Positions 36,159-46,190 of a DNA stretch of 64,000 nucleotides are shown here, in pieces (the first letter of the stretch is position 1; every line of letters starts with the position of its first letter). The stretch is taken from assembly GCA_027494035.1 (NCBI GenBank), contig JAOSJQ010000001.1, forward strand, positions 2,914,001 to 2,978,000, read 5' to 3'. The position numbers and the translations under genes are program-made. This stretch comes from UTCFX2 sp002050125. Lineage in GTDB: Bacteria; Chloroflexota; Anaerolineae; Anaerolineales; UBA4823. The notes under the pieces are model-generated. The model was not told the DNA's origin. It searched no databases and saw only the letters and a program-made list of their open reading frames with translations.

Positions 36159-37427
36159 TCAGGAGCGCACGGGCAGTTCGACCGCCAGGACGTCGTAATA
36201 TGAACCGGCGCCAAAGCCATCGATCATGATGTGGTCGCCCGGTTTGAGCAGCGGCAGTTCGCGCAGAAATGCGATCATGTTCGAAGCGGCGCTGACGTTG
36301 CCAAACTCTTTGATCAGCCAGGGCATTGGAATTTGAATGCCTTCGCGCTGCAGGTGCTTCGCTTTTAGCTGGTTGATTTTCAGGTTGGCGTGGTGCACAA
36401 TCGAGACAGCGAGCTCTTTGCCGGGGATGCCAAGCTCGTTCAGTTTTTCCTGATAAGCGGCATAAGCTTCTTTAACCGTGTCGACGCCGTTGCGCACAAA
36501 GAGCTTGACCATGCCCATGGGACCCGCCATGACCACCGGCTCGCCTTGATGCGGTTCGTGCATCAGCCCGGAAACGATAAAATGACCCGGTTCGAGCTCG
36601 GAGATTTCGGTCAATGGGCGGTCTGGCAGGCGCTCGCGCGAGTGCGGGTACATCATGCGCACCTGGAGCATGCCTTCTTCGTCGTACACTTCCTGAGAAG
36701 CGCCGGCGATGAACTTCATTGTCGAGCCCGGGATCACGCCGATCACGCCCGCGCCGTTGCCAAAAAGCTGGGCGGCGTTGCTGTCGTTCGACATCAGCAC
36801 GTAGCGCCCCAGGGCTTCGATGCCGCCGATCAGCACTTTCTTGCCCTTGAGCTGCTCCGCCAGGTTGATGCCAAGCCGCTGGTGAATGGCGAGGTTGGGG
36901 TTAAGCACCATGTTCAACGCAGCGACCGAACTGTCGCAGGCTTTGTGAATGCTCAACTTGTACGCCTGCTCTGGGATGCCCGCCATGCGCGCGATCTGGA
37001 CGGTGTAGTCGTTGCTGACGGGGCTGCTGATGCCGACCAAAACCGCCTCGATCTCTGCGGGTTCCCAGCCGCACGCCTGGATGGCTTCGCGCAGGAAGCG
37101 CGCCCCGACCTCCAACTCCAGATCGTAATATTCCTTAGTCGAAAGCAGGGGCGAATGATGGCGGTACATAAACCCCAATTCGCCCAGGTTAAGTTTTTCC
37201 TCGCTGGCAAGGCTGCGCCCCCAGCGTTCTTCGATCAACGCGGCAAGCGTCTCGTTGCTGTAACACTCTCCCCAAGTGCCGTAAGCGCCGCCGATGCCGA
37301 GCTGCGAATTGGCGATAGTTTCAACCCCGAATGGAATCCCGCCCGCGATCGGCAGGGTGTCGCGCCGCACGTTTGGGCGGTCGAAGAACGACAGATCGAC
37401 GTTCTTTAATGTTTCAGAAATGCTCAT
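36159..37427 (-). CDS. 3-oxoacyl-ACP synthase III/HMG-CoA synthase-like thiolase-fold enzyme
   Basis: A 422-residue condensing enzyme of the KAS III superfamily. The nucleophile Cys lies in LSIHKACDSSVAALN, the catalytic His in SIVHHANLKINQ and the Asn in KEFGNVSAAS; the C-terminal glycine loop is MIDGFGAGSYYD. It is longer than FabH (about 320) and nearer HMG-CoA synthase length, so polyketide-like, head-to-head or mevalonate-type condensation are possible. No ACP or other fatty-acid gene adjoins it. The start MSISETLKNVDLSFF was kept; an earlier ATG is absent. Confidence 0.82.
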   Translation of the reverse strand: MSISETLKNVDLSFFDRPNVRRDTLPIAGGIPFGVETIANSQLGIGGAYGTWGECYSNETLAALIEERWGRSLASEEKLNLGELGFMYRHHSPLLSTKEYYDLELEVGARFLREAIQACGWEPAEIEAVLVGISSPVSNDYTVQIARMAGIPEQAYKLSIHKACDSSVAALNMVLNPNLAIHQRLGINLAEQLKGKKVLIGGIEALGRYVLMSNDSNAAQLFGNGAGVIGVIPGSTMKFIAGASQEVYDEEGMLQVRMMYPHSRERLPDRPLTEISELEPGHFIVSGLMHEPHQGEPVVMAGPMGMVKLFVRNGVDTVKEAYAAYQEKLNELGIPGKELAVSIVHHANLKINQLKAKHLQREGIQIPMPWLIKEFGNVSAASNMIAFLRELPLLKPGDHIMIDGFGAGSYYDVLAVELPVRS

Positions 37428-37501
37428 TTTCCAAGTCCTATTCTAAGACAAATATTCTTTCCTATTTTAACCCATCCTGATGGTTTTAGTTTCGCTGTTT
37501 T

Positions 37502-38053
37502 TCATTCTGGCGCACCCCAGGCTGGGTCGGGGAGCATTTCGCCGGCGCGGATCGGCAGCTTGAGGCGGTTTTCGAAGGGGGTGAGCGGGCAGGACCAGTG
37601 CGGGCTGTAGGCGCAATAGGGGTTGTACGCCAGGTTGAAATCGACCAGCAGTTGACCGTCGTCGAGCGCCTGCGGCTCCAGGTAACGTCCGGCGGGGTAG
37701 GTTTCCGTCCCCGCCAGGCTGTCGACAAAGGGCAGGAAAAGCCCATGCTCGTTGGAGTACACGGTGAGTTGGGCGGGCTGCCCATCGACGGTGAATTGGA
37801 TCTTGCCGTGGCGTTGAAAATGCTGCACGTCGCCGGTGGAGGTCTGCAGCTCGACTTCGACGTATTCGGGGAACGGCTCCAGCTTTAACTCGAGGCGCAG
37901 CGCCAGGTTGGGCGGGAAATAATGCAAACCTTTGAAGGCGCTTTTTTGCTTCTTCGAGAACGGGCTTTGCGGGTCGCTGGCATAGAATTCGTCTTTCATG
38001 CGCCGAAAATTTTCCAGTTCGGTCTGGTATTGCGCTACCTGTTGTTGATCCAT
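37502..38053 (-). CDS. DUF1684 domain protein
   Basis: A 183-residue DUF1684 protein. The family blocks are a central beta-barrel region with FVDSLAGTETYPAGRYL and the end NPYCAYSPHWSCPLTPFENR followed by IRAGE. The function is unknown; the C-terminal Cys and His pattern may be structural. Start ATG 38053 has GAGGAAG upstream. A dyad overlaps that site. Confidence 0.85.
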   Translation of the reverse strand: MDQQQVAQYQTELENFRRMKDEFYASDPQSPFSKKQKSAFKGLHYFPPNLALRLELKLEPFPEYVEVELQTSTGDVQHFQRHGKIQFTVDGQPAQLTVYSNEHGLFLPFVDSLAGTETYPAGRYLEPQALDDGQLLVDFNLAYNPYCAYSPHWSCPLTPFENRLKLPIRAGEMLPDPAWGAPE

Positions 38054-38063
38054 CGTGTTCTTC

Positions 38064-38082
38064 CTCTCTAACTCTTAGAGAG
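38064..38082. promoter_or_regulatory. perfect palindrome CTCTCTAA-N3-TTAGAGAG
   Basis: Arms 38064-38071 and 38075-38082. It lies 11 bases before the DUF1684 gene and about 112 bases before glk on the other strand, and overlaps the ribosome binding site of the former. A repressor site or translational hairpin is possible. Confidence 0.4.
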
Positions 38083-38194
38083 CCTGACGCGCCGATTTCT
38101 TACCGCGCGGCGAGGACTCAGGCGGGTGGGGTGAGAATAAATGGGCGGCGGATTCTGTGGTAAATTATGCCCATCACAGAAGTGAGGATTCATT

Positions 38195-39199
38195 GTGACG
38201 AGCGAACCATCATTCTTACTTTCGGGCGATATCGGCGGAACCAAGACCGAGCTGGCGCTTTACAGCACGCAGGGGACGCCTCACGATCCGGAGCGCAAGG
38301 TGCGGTATGCCAGCCAACAATACGGCGCGCTGGAAGAGATCCTGCGCGACTTTTTGGAGGGCGAGCAGAGCCGCCTGGCGCGCGCCTGTTTCGGCGTTGC
38401 GGGTCCGGTCGTGCGCGGACAGGCGCACGTCACCAACCTGTCCTGGACGCTCGAAACCGCGGCGCTCGAAGCGCGGCTGGGAATTCCGGTCACGCTGATC
38501 AACGACATGGACGCGATCGGCAGTATGGTGGCGCACATCGACGCGCGCGATTGCGCCACGCTCCACCCGGGAGAGCCGGTCGAGCACGGGCCGCGCGGCG
38601 TTATCGCGCCCGGAACCGGGCTGGGCGAGGGTTTTCTGATCTGGGAAGAAGGGCGTTACAGTTCGCACGGCACGGAGGGCGGGCACACTGATTTCGGACC
38701 GCGCGGCGCCTTACAGATCGCCCTGCTCGAATACCTGCAAACGCGCTACCGCCACGTGAGTTATGAACGAGTGTGCTCGGGGATCGGCATCCCGAACCTG
38801 TACGCTTTTTTGAAGGATAGCGGGCGTCATCGCGAGCCGGATTGGCTGCGCGAGGCGCTCGAACAGGTCGAAGACTCAACCCCGGTGATCGTCGAGGCGG
38901 CGCTGAATGGCAAGAGCAAGCTGTGCGAGGCGACGCTGGATCTCTTCGTAGCGATTTTGGGGAGCGAAGCGGGCAACCTGGCGCTCAAGCTGCTGGCAAC
39001 CGGAGGGGTGTACCTGGCGGGCGGCATCCCGCGGCGCATTCTGCCGCGGCTGCGCCAGCCCGATTTCTTTGAGGCGTTCATCAACAAGGGGCGCTTTGCG
39101 GAAATTCTGAGCCGCATTCCGCTGCACGTCGTCACACACCCCGACGCGGGGCTGATCGGCGCAGCCTGGAACGCCTTCGAAGCGCAGCGGTCAGGGTGA
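38195..39199 (+). CDS. glk: glucokinase
   Basis: A 334-residue glucokinase of the bacterial Glk family (not ROK). It starts GTG with GAGGA nine bases upstream. The phosphate-1 motif is SGDIGGTKTELALY, a central INDMDAIG holds the catalytic Asp in family position, and GTGLGEGFLIWEEGR and HTDFGPR fill the glucose site (ESGH-type in E. coli). It phosphorylates glucose for glycolysis. Its 3-prime end overlaps the TPR protein gene tail-to-tail by nine bases. Confidence 0.93.
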   Translation: MTSEPSFLLSGDIGGTKTELALYSTQGTPHDPERKVRYASQQYGALEEILRDFLEGEQSRLARACFGVAGPVVRGQAHVTNLSWTLETAALEARLGIPVTLINDMDAIGSMVAHIDARDCATLHPGEPVEHGPRGVIAPGTGLGEGFLIWEEGRYSSHGTEGGHTDFGPRGALQIALLEYLQTRYRHVSYERVCSGIGIPNLYAFLKDSGRHREPDWLREALEQVEDSTPVIVEAALNGKSKLCEATLDLFVAILGSEAGNLALKLLATGGVYLAGGIPRRILPRLRQPDFFEAFINKGRFAEILSRIPLHVVTHPDAGLIGAAWNAFEAQRSG

Positions 39200-40846
39200 G
39201 GCTGGCGGGGCGACCGGGAAGCAGGTCACCACGCCGCGGTTGAGGCGCTCCTCGCCGGAGACGATTTCATACAGACCCACCGCGCACCAGGTTTCCGGCT
39301 CGGCGCGGGGCAATTCTTCCACCGCCGCGCTCCAAATTGATTCGCTGGTGGTCTGACCCGGCTCGGCGGTCAGGGACTGGATCGAAGCGCTCGCCGGGAT
39401 TAACACGCCCCATTGACCATCGCGATACACCTGCAAATAAGCCGGATAGCGGGTGCGCAGGGTGAGGGCGGCGCTGCTGGTGTTCCAAATGCTGGTTTGT
39501 AACGCCGGTTCTTGCGGCTCGGCGGGATCGCCCACCGGCGCGGCGAGCGCTTTGATGATGATCTGACCCAACAGGAAGTCTGCCGGCTGACCTGGCTCTA
39601 CGGCAAAGACCCCGGCGGGCGGATCCGCCGCAAAAGCCTCCCAGCTTTCGTTGACAAACATGGTCGGCGAGCCGGGAACCACCTGCGCGGCGTCGATCGC
39701 AAACGTGCCTTCTCCGGACGACACCAACCCGTTATTGAGGTTGAGCAGGCTGGCGCGAAACGGCACGCGCAGCAGGTAGTCTCCGCTCTCGGTAGGCACG
39801 TCCAGCTCGAGGCGCAGTTGGCGATTTGCGTCCACGGAGTGCAGCCGGGTGCCCGCCAGAATGAGCATTTTGGCTTCATAACCGAAATCGACCGCGTACT
39901 CTTTCCCGTCGCCGTCGATCAGCGTGCCTTTTTGGGCGATGGTGACCGCGCCCAGAAAACGGCTGTAGTTTGCCAGCGCCAGATCGACGACCAGCCGGCT
40001 TTGCCCGTTGCCAAGGTCGGTGCGTTCGTATTTCACCGGTTCTAGCGCCCAGTCATCCGCCTCGAAAAGCGGCACGTCGGGCGTGCTGGCGGGGGTTTCG
40101 CCGGGCGCTCCGGCGGCGGGCTGCTGGGTCGAATCCGCCGGTCCGCGGATGAACGTCTGGGGGCTGATGGTCGCTAGGAGCGGGACCAGCGATTCATAGC
40201 TGGGCAGCCGGACGTACGTCGCGAATGCATAACCGATGACCAGGAGCAGCAGCAAAGCCAGCAGGCTGAACATCCAGAACCAGACGCCGCGCCGCCTTTT
40301 TGGGGCTGGTTTTTCCGCCTCCATGCCCAGCGGCTCCAGTTCAGCCAGCGCATCCAGGCGCTGCTCGTGCGAACCTTCGGCTGCAATTGCGGGGGCGGGT
40401 TCAGCGTCGCGCAGGGAAGCCGGCGAGGCGATAGACCCGCGGGGATAGGGCCAGATAGACGCACCCCGGATGGGGCGCGCTGCTGCGGGCGGCGGGCTGG
40501 CTGGCTCGTCCATGCCGCGATTTTCGAGGGTCTCCGTTGCAGGGGCGGCGCCGGGCGGGGCTGGCTCAGGGGCAGCCGATTCCGCGGCGGGGGCGGGGGT
40601 TGGCGGCGTTTCGGGGGCGTCCAGCGCCGCCAGGGCGTCCCGCACCGGCTGGTAATTCGGGTCGAGTTGTAAGGCGCGCTCCAATGAATCGCGCTGTTTC
40701 GCCGGCGAATCGACCACGCGGCTGAGCCAGTACCACGCCGCGGCGTTCTCTGGATTTTCCTGGATCGCCTGGCGGAACAGTAGGAACGCTGCGCCGGGTT
40801 CGCCGGCTCCGAAAGCCTGGATGCCTTGCTCGAGATGGTCGGTCAT
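39191..40846 (-). CDS. TPR and single-transmembrane protein of unknown function
   Basis: 551 residues from MTDHLEQGIQAFGAGEPG (ATG 40846, GGAGGGG upstream). An N-terminal TPR-like pair (about 1-65: LLFRQAIQENPENAAAWYWL, then LERALQLDPNYQPV) is followed by a Pro/Ala/Glu-rich linker, one membrane segment after KRRRG (FWMFSLLALLLLLVIGYAFA, about residue 190), and an exported beta-rich domain of some 330 residues. That TPR-linker-TM-beta layout occurs in several Chloroflexota proteins of unknown role. No enzyme motif. Confidence 0.7.
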   Translation of the reverse strand: MTDHLEQGIQAFGAGEPGAAFLLFRQAIQENPENAAAWYWLSRVVDSPAKQRDSLERALQLDPNYQPVRDALAALDAPETPPTPAPAAESAAPEPAPPGAAPATETLENRGMDEPASPPPAAARPIRGASIWPYPRGSIASPASLRDAEPAPAIAAEGSHEQRLDALAELEPLGMEAEKPAPKRRRGVWFWMFSLLALLLLLVIGYAFATYVRLPSYESLVPLLATISPQTFIRGPADSTQQPAAGAPGETPASTPDVPLFEADDWALEPVKYERTDLGNGQSRLVVDLALANYSRFLGAVTIAQKGTLIDGDGKEYAVDFGYEAKMLILAGTRLHSVDANRQLRLELDVPTESGDYLLRVPFRASLLNLNNGLVSSGEGTFAIDAAQVVPGSPTMFVNESWEAFAADPPAGVFAVEPGQPADFLLGQIIIKALAAPVGDPAEPQEPALQTSIWNTSSAALTLRTRYPAYLQVYRDGQWGVLIPASASIQSLTAEPGQTTSESIWSAAVEELPRAEPETWCAVGLYEIVSGEERLNRGVVTCFPVAPPASP

Positions 40847-41039
40847 ATCCCCTCCGCGCGGGTGATTGGGCGCCCCGGGCTGTTTCGATGCAGCGCGCCG
40901 GCGCTCACAGGTGAAATTGTATCCTGAAGCCGCCTCAGGGTCAACGAATTTGCCCTCCCTCAAGCTGCCCGAAAACTGGGCAGCCCTTTCTGTGTAATTC
41001 ATGTGCTAATTGAATCTCGTTTGGATTGACTTTTGTCAA

Positions 41040-41918
41040 TAGACCTCTTGCAAAAGTCATGATTTTGCATGAAGTTCCAGATTGTAAATAGCAGCAATCA
41101 GATTGAAGCGTAAACTGAAGCGTTTACGTCGATTACGATAACGGTCACTCAAGATATGGAAGACCTTCAATCGTCCGATAATATGTTCACAGAAGATGCG
41201 TTGGCCTGCCAGTTGTCGGTTAGCAGCTTTTTGCTCACGAGTGAGCGGATGGAGTTTGGATTTCTTAGTCGGTATCTGACTATTGGCATGCAGCTTGGTC
41301 AAACCCAGGTAGCCCGTATCAGCTAAACATCGAATGCCTTGAGCCATGCCAACAGAGCTCTCTTTGAACAAATGGAAATCATGGGTGCGGCCATTGCCAA
41401 AGGCTGTGGCTATGATTTCCAGGGTACGTTGATTGACGATCACTTGAGCCTTCTGTGTATGTCGCTTCTTTTTGCCACTGTAGTGTTGACGCTGCTTTTT
41501 TTCGGACGCTCAATTGGCTGCTCTGTAGCATCCACAATGACCACCTCAATCACCGTATCACTGGGTTGGAGGGCCTTCTTGCCAGGTAATCGAAATTGAC
41601 CCGAATTCATGAGTGCATCTTCGACTTTCTGGATTGTCCGACATATCGATGCTTCGCTGATACCATAGGCTTGTGCGATATGAAATTGGGTCCGATATTC
41701 TCGCCAATACATCAAGGTCATCAGCAATTGGTCCGCTCGGCTCAATTTGGGCGGACGTCCAAAGTTGGGCATCTCCGCTTCCAATACCTTCACCATTAGA
41801 AGAAACGTTTGGTGCTCAACACCTGTCAACCGCTTGAAGTCTTGTTCGTCCCGTTCTTTGATCTCTTCGTATCTCATGTGCCTATTATGGCACAGTTTCC
41901 ACTTATGCAAGAGGTCTA
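41040..41918. mobile_element. IS5-like insertion sequence, about 0.88 kb
   Basis: Perfect 13-base terminal inverted repeats TAGACCTCTTGCA (41040-41052) and TGCAAGAGGTCTA (41906-41918). The outermost TA may be the duplicated target, which would make the element 875 bases. It carries one transposase on the minus strand in two overlapping frames. AT-richer than its surroundings, it sits between a TPR gene and a lipoprotein gene and breaks neither. Confidence 0.85.
41057..41877 (-). CDS. IS5-like DDE transposase, two frames joined at an A7 run
   Basis: Frame one starts MRYEEIKERDEQDFKRLTG (ATG 41877) and holds an N-terminal HTH and the first catalytic Asp in VVIVDATEQPIERP. Frame two begins inside IERPKKK and continues KQRQHYSGKKKRHTQKAQV, then ADTGYLGL (second Asp) and the C-terminal Glu in FCEHIIGRLKVF. 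The A7 run at 41496-41502 on the minus strand is a slippery site: a minus-one shift gives PKKKQRQ. Programmed frameshifting is common in IS5-family elements, so this break is probably functional. Confidence 0.82.
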
Positions 41919-42228
41919 ATGACAAAATCTGGTTTCTTATTTATGATATGTGCAAATAAATTGTGAAAAATAACACTATTAGTCTATGTTTGGTCTAAAT
42001 AGGTCAAACAGAGACGGACATCTATTGCCCCAATAACTGTGCGTGTTTGGTTCCGGCGATATCCAGGAGCCTTATTTGTGTGTAGCGGCAAAGAGATGAT
42101 AAGCGTCCCTGCGTCGGATAAATCAGCATCAGAGAAACTGGATAAGAGGAGGTAGGATCGATCAAAATCTATCGATAACGAACAAATCAAAACCGGTAAA
42201 AATAATTAATAGAGAATGGAGGATGATA
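41919..42228. other. intergenic region, AT-rich
   Basis: 310 bases between the IS and the lipoprotein gene. It is AT-richer than the genes around it and contains the lipoprotein ribosome site. No further feature was recognised. Confidence 0.4.
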
Positions 42229-43648
42229 ATGAAACGTCTGTATAGTATCTTAACCATCTTGATCGTGGCATCGTTTGTGCTGACGGGCTGCGCTGCCCCA
42301 CAACCCGCTGCGCCGCCGGCTGAAAAGGTGGAAGTGACCCGCGTGGTCGAAGTGGAGAAGGTCGTCGAAGCTACCCGCATCGTCGAGGTCGAGAAGATCG
42401 TCGAGGTTGCTGCCGCAGCCCCAGAACCCGCTCCGATCCAGCCGGCGGCTGGGATCGATGCCTCCCCATACCTGACCCTGCACGCGGTGCCGGTAGACGT
42501 CATGCCGGAGATCGATGGCAGCGCCGCTGACGAAGCCTGGGCGCAGGCAAAGGACCTGAAAGTGGGTGTCATGAACATGAAGGCAGTCTATAACGATGAG
42601 CAAATTGCCTTCTTGATGACCTGGTGGGACCGTGACTTGAGCATTAACGCCCGCGGCACCTGGAACTGGGACAAAGACAAACAGGAATGGTGGCGCACCG
42701 GTTGGGAAGAAGGCACCTGGGATTCGTTCAAAGGCTACCGCGAACCCGAATGGGTCAACCTGGCGTTCGATATGACCAGCGTGGTCGGCACCGAAGGTTG
42801 TTTTGCATTCTGCCATGAATATCCGCCTGGGTCGGGTAAATTCCACCACAACACCGCTGGCACCGGTCAGCACGTCGATAACTGGGGGTTCCTCGGAAAA
42901 CATGGTTATGGCCCGTTATCCTATGAAGACCTTGGCTGGGTTGCTGGCGGTCGCGGTGTCATTCAGACGGGCGACGTTGTGATTGATCCGACCGCAAAAT
43001 ACGATCAGCATCAGATTTTGGCTGGAAATATCACCTTCCTCGGTTGGGCAGAAGACAAGATCATCGTCCCGCTGGACGATCCCGATTACCCCCAAACCGA
43101 TCGCCCCGCCGATGTCTACTGCATCAATTGTCACGAAGACATGGGGATCATCGATTGGACAAAGACCGGCAACACCACCTACGGTGATGACGGCGATATC
43201 CCCTACTTCGAAAACTGGGACGAAACCTACAGTCGTCCGCTGTATATGGAAACAGCTCCCGTGGACTTTGCCGACGCGATGGTGATTACCCAGGACGAGA
43301 TCGATGCGGGCGAGGCGGTCGCAGTTGCCGATTTAACTCCCGCTCAGATCAGCGAATACTGGGCGAATTACGAAAAAAGTGGACGGCGTTCTGTCGCACC
43401 TGGTGTTGACCACTCCATCTGGCAGCCAGGCGGACGTGCTGGTGGGCGCCAACTGGACAAATGGCAAGTGGACGGTCGAAATGATCCGCGCCCGCGACAC
43501 CGGTTATTCCGATGATGTCCAGTTTACGGACATGGAAAGAGTATACGATTTTGGTATCAGTTTGTGGAACCATTCCGACCTGCTTGCGCCGCTGATGCGC
43601 TTCCTGCCTGGAAAGATGGTCTTTGATCTGAAAGAAGATACACGCTAA
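42229..43648 (+). CDS. heme-binding ethylbenzene-dehydrogenase-like lipoprotein (frameshifted)
   Basis: Starts MKRLYSILTILIVASFVLTG with lipobox VLTGC, GGAGG upstream. A linker of EVTRVVEVEKVV repeats leads to an ethylbenzene-dehydrogenase gamma-type heme domain (IDGSAADEAWAQAKDLKVGV). It has a canonical CINCH motif, plus CFAFCH, where Cys-x3-Cys-His is noncanonical. The frame shifts in a run of six A at 43373-43378; with one A fewer it continues YEKVDGVLSHLVLTTPSG and ends VFDLKEDTR. Anchored outside the membrane, it probably binds heme and electrons for an unknown reductase. Confidence 0.84.
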
Positions 43649-43657
43649 TTGCTTAGT

Positions 43658-43691
43658 AAAAAGGGCTGCCCTATTTTGGGTAGCCCTTTTT
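43658..43691 (+). terminator. Rho-independent terminator of the heme lipoprotein gene
   Basis: Stem of about 14 pairs, with one G-U (43658-43671 with 43678-43691), the distal pairs being A-T so that the run TTTTT serves as the U-tract. Confidence 0.8.
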
Positions 43692-43785
43692 GATTTAAAT
43701 AAACGAATGAACAACCATTTGGTTTCGCTTTATAATAATCCCAGGGTATCAGATCAAAAGCGGTACGCGGGAAAGGGACAATTGA

Positions 43786-44590
43786 GTGAGCACACCTGAG
43801 GAAACCTACACCTGGCGCGCGGCAGCGCTGGGGGCGCTGCTGTTTATCGTGTATGGCGTTGGCATGGTGCTGCTGGCGCTGCCATTTCAGCAGGCTGCGC
43901 CAAGCCCCGGGGGGCGGGCGTTGTTCTGGCTGCTGGTCGTCTGCGGGTTTTTAGTTCCTTACGCCGGGCTGGCGTTGGGCTGGATCAGGGGCTTCCCGCG
44001 CTGGTCGTTTCCCTACCTGGGGCTGGCGCTCTTTCTGAGCTCGTATCTGCAAAATGTTTCCAGCCAGGGGATCACGCTCGGCGTGCGCGTGTTGATGCGC
44101 CCGGGTGCGTGGGGCTGGCGCGCCTGGGTCCCGCTGGCGCTGGCGGCGTTGATTGCGTTGGGGGTCACACGTTTTTCGGCTACCCCGCTGCGCCGGCTGG
44201 TGCGCGGCGCCTGGGACGATTGGGACCCGGCTGAGTTACGCCATGTTTGGCTGTCTGCCGGTGCTGATCCTTTTCTTTTTTATCGAGGTCAGTCTGGTTT
44301 ATCAACTGATCTTTTTGTCGCTGCTGGCAATTATCCAAATTGCCACGGCGATGCTTTACCTGCATTCCGAACCGCGCCGGCAGCGGGCTTTGACGCTGCT
44401 CATCGGCACGGCGCTGATCCTGACCGTCCTGACGATCATCCCGGCGCTGGTGTTGGGTGCGGAAGGCGGGGTGGACTTCTGGGGCATGGCGCTGGCGATC
44501 CTGGTGGTATTGCTGCTGTTCTTCTCGCCGGCGTTGATCGAGGTCTTCAAATTCATCCGGGCGCGGCTCGCCCGGCTTTGGAAGGCTTGA
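43786..44590 (+). CDS. polytopic membrane protein, unknown (frameshifted)
   Basis: GTG start (MSTPEETYTWRAAALGALL) and at least seven hydrophobic segments, for example LFWLLVVCGFLVPYAGLALG and AWVPLALAALIALGVTRF. One extra G at 44221-44224 breaks the frame after GAWDDW; it continues TRLSYAMFGCLPVLILFFF to a basic end (IRARLARLWKA). About 267 residues after correction. No family recognised. It lies just upstream of the wax-ester synthase and may share its transcript. Confidence 0.7.
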
Positions 44591-44692
44591 TTTAGCGTGG
44601 ATTTACGATCATAATGAACCCCAGTCTAAAGGTGTTCGTCCCACTGGGGCAACCGGGCAACCGCCCCCTTACTGCTGTTTTAGAGGTGAACG

Positions 44693-46157
44693 ATGACGCG
44701 TGAAAAAGTGGCTTTCTCCGACCATGCCTGGCTGCGCATGGACGACCCCCAGAATCTGATGATCATCACCGGGTTGATGACGTTCGCAGCGCCGCTGGAA
44801 CTGGAGCGCTTGAAGGAGCTCGTCCAGGACAGCCTGCTGAGGTTCACCCGTTTTCGGCAGCGCCTGGCGCCTTCGCTGATCCCGCTGCGCCGCCCGGCGT
44901 GGGAAGAAGACCCCGGATTTCGACCTCGACGCGCATATCGAGCTGGTTGACTTCGAGCAGCCGGTGGACGATGCGCTGCTGCAAGACCTGCTCAGCGTGG
45001 CGATGAGCACGCCGTTGAATTACAGCCGTCCGCTCTGGAAGTTCTATCTGGTGGAGCGCTATGGCAGCGGCAGCGCTTTGATCGCCCGGCTGCACCACTG
45101 CCTGGCGGACGGCATCTCGCTTATGCAGGTGCTGCTCTCGATGACCAGCGAAACCCCGGACGGTCCGCCGGGGGCGCGCTCGCTGCTGGACGCGATGGCG
45201 AAGACCGGAAATGCGGATTTGCTGCAAAACCGCAGATTGCAACTGCGCGACCTGTTCGCCGAGGGGCGCAAGGCGCTGACGCAGCCCGGCTACGCCCGCC
45301 AGCGCTTCTGGCAGGGGGTCGATCTGGCAGCCGCAGTGGGCACGCTGGCAGTGCGCCTGCCCGACCCGCCCACGCTGTTCAAGGGCGCATTGAGGGTCGA
45401 GAAACGCTGCGCTTGGTCTAACCCGCTGCTGTTGGAGGAGGCGAAGCAGACCGGCAAAGTCTTTGGGGCGACGATCAACGACCTGCTGATCTCCTGCACC
45501 GCCGGGGCGCTGGGGCAGTACCTCGAAAAGCGCGCCGCGGCGGCGGACGATTTGGACATTCGCGGGCTGATCCCGATCAACTTGCGCCCAATCGAGCTCG
45601 ACCAGAACCTGGGCAACAAATTCGGCATGCTCTTTCTCACGCTGCCGGTCGGCGTGGCTGACCCGGTCGAGCGGCTGCAGCGGGTCAAGCAAAACATGAA
45701 TGAGCTGAAGGCGTCGTCCGAACCGCTGGCGACTTACGGAGTGATCAGCCTGATGGGGGCAGTCCCGGGCTGGACCGAAGAGATTGCGGTGAGCTTTTTC
45801 GACTCCAAAGGCACGGCGGTGCTGACCAACGTCCCCGGACCGCGTTCCAGGCGCTACATGGCAGGCGTTCCGATCGATATGCTGATGGCTTGGGTGCCGC
45901 AATCGGGGCGCATCGCGCTGGGGATCAGCATTATCAGCTACAACGGCAAGGTCTGGCTGGGCGTCGCCACCGACGAGGGGCGCGTCCCCGACCCGGAGAC
46001 GATTGTGGCGTTCTTTGAAGCCGAGTTCGAGCTGATTAAGGCGCGCGCAGCGGAGCAACGCTCCGCGCCGCCGGCGGGACTGCAGGATTTGCTCGACCGC
46101 CTGGATGACGCCATCGCCGCGGTGGACGAGCTGCTCGATCAGCCCGAGGCTGGCTGA
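44693..46157 (+). CDS. wax ester synthase/diacylglycerol acyltransferase (frameshifted)
   Basis: About 487 residues of the WS/DGAT (AtfA) family, which esterifies fatty alcohols or diacylglycerol with acyl-CoA at the inner membrane. It starts MTREKVAFSDHAWLRMDD. The frame shifts in four C at 44911-44914 (after WEEDP) and continues DFDLDAHIELVDFEQPVDD. The active site is HHCLADG (HHxxxDG), and the C-terminal blocks NVPGPRSRRYMAG and GISIISYNGKVWLGVATDE fit the family. It implies storage-lipid synthesis. Confidence 0.9.
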
Positions 46158-46190
46158 CGGATTAGGGGGGTAAAGAAGCCAGCAGAGGGG

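Noticed and set aside
41878..41925. Transposase start upstream of 41877
   Set aside because: It lies partly outside the terminal inverted repeat of the element.
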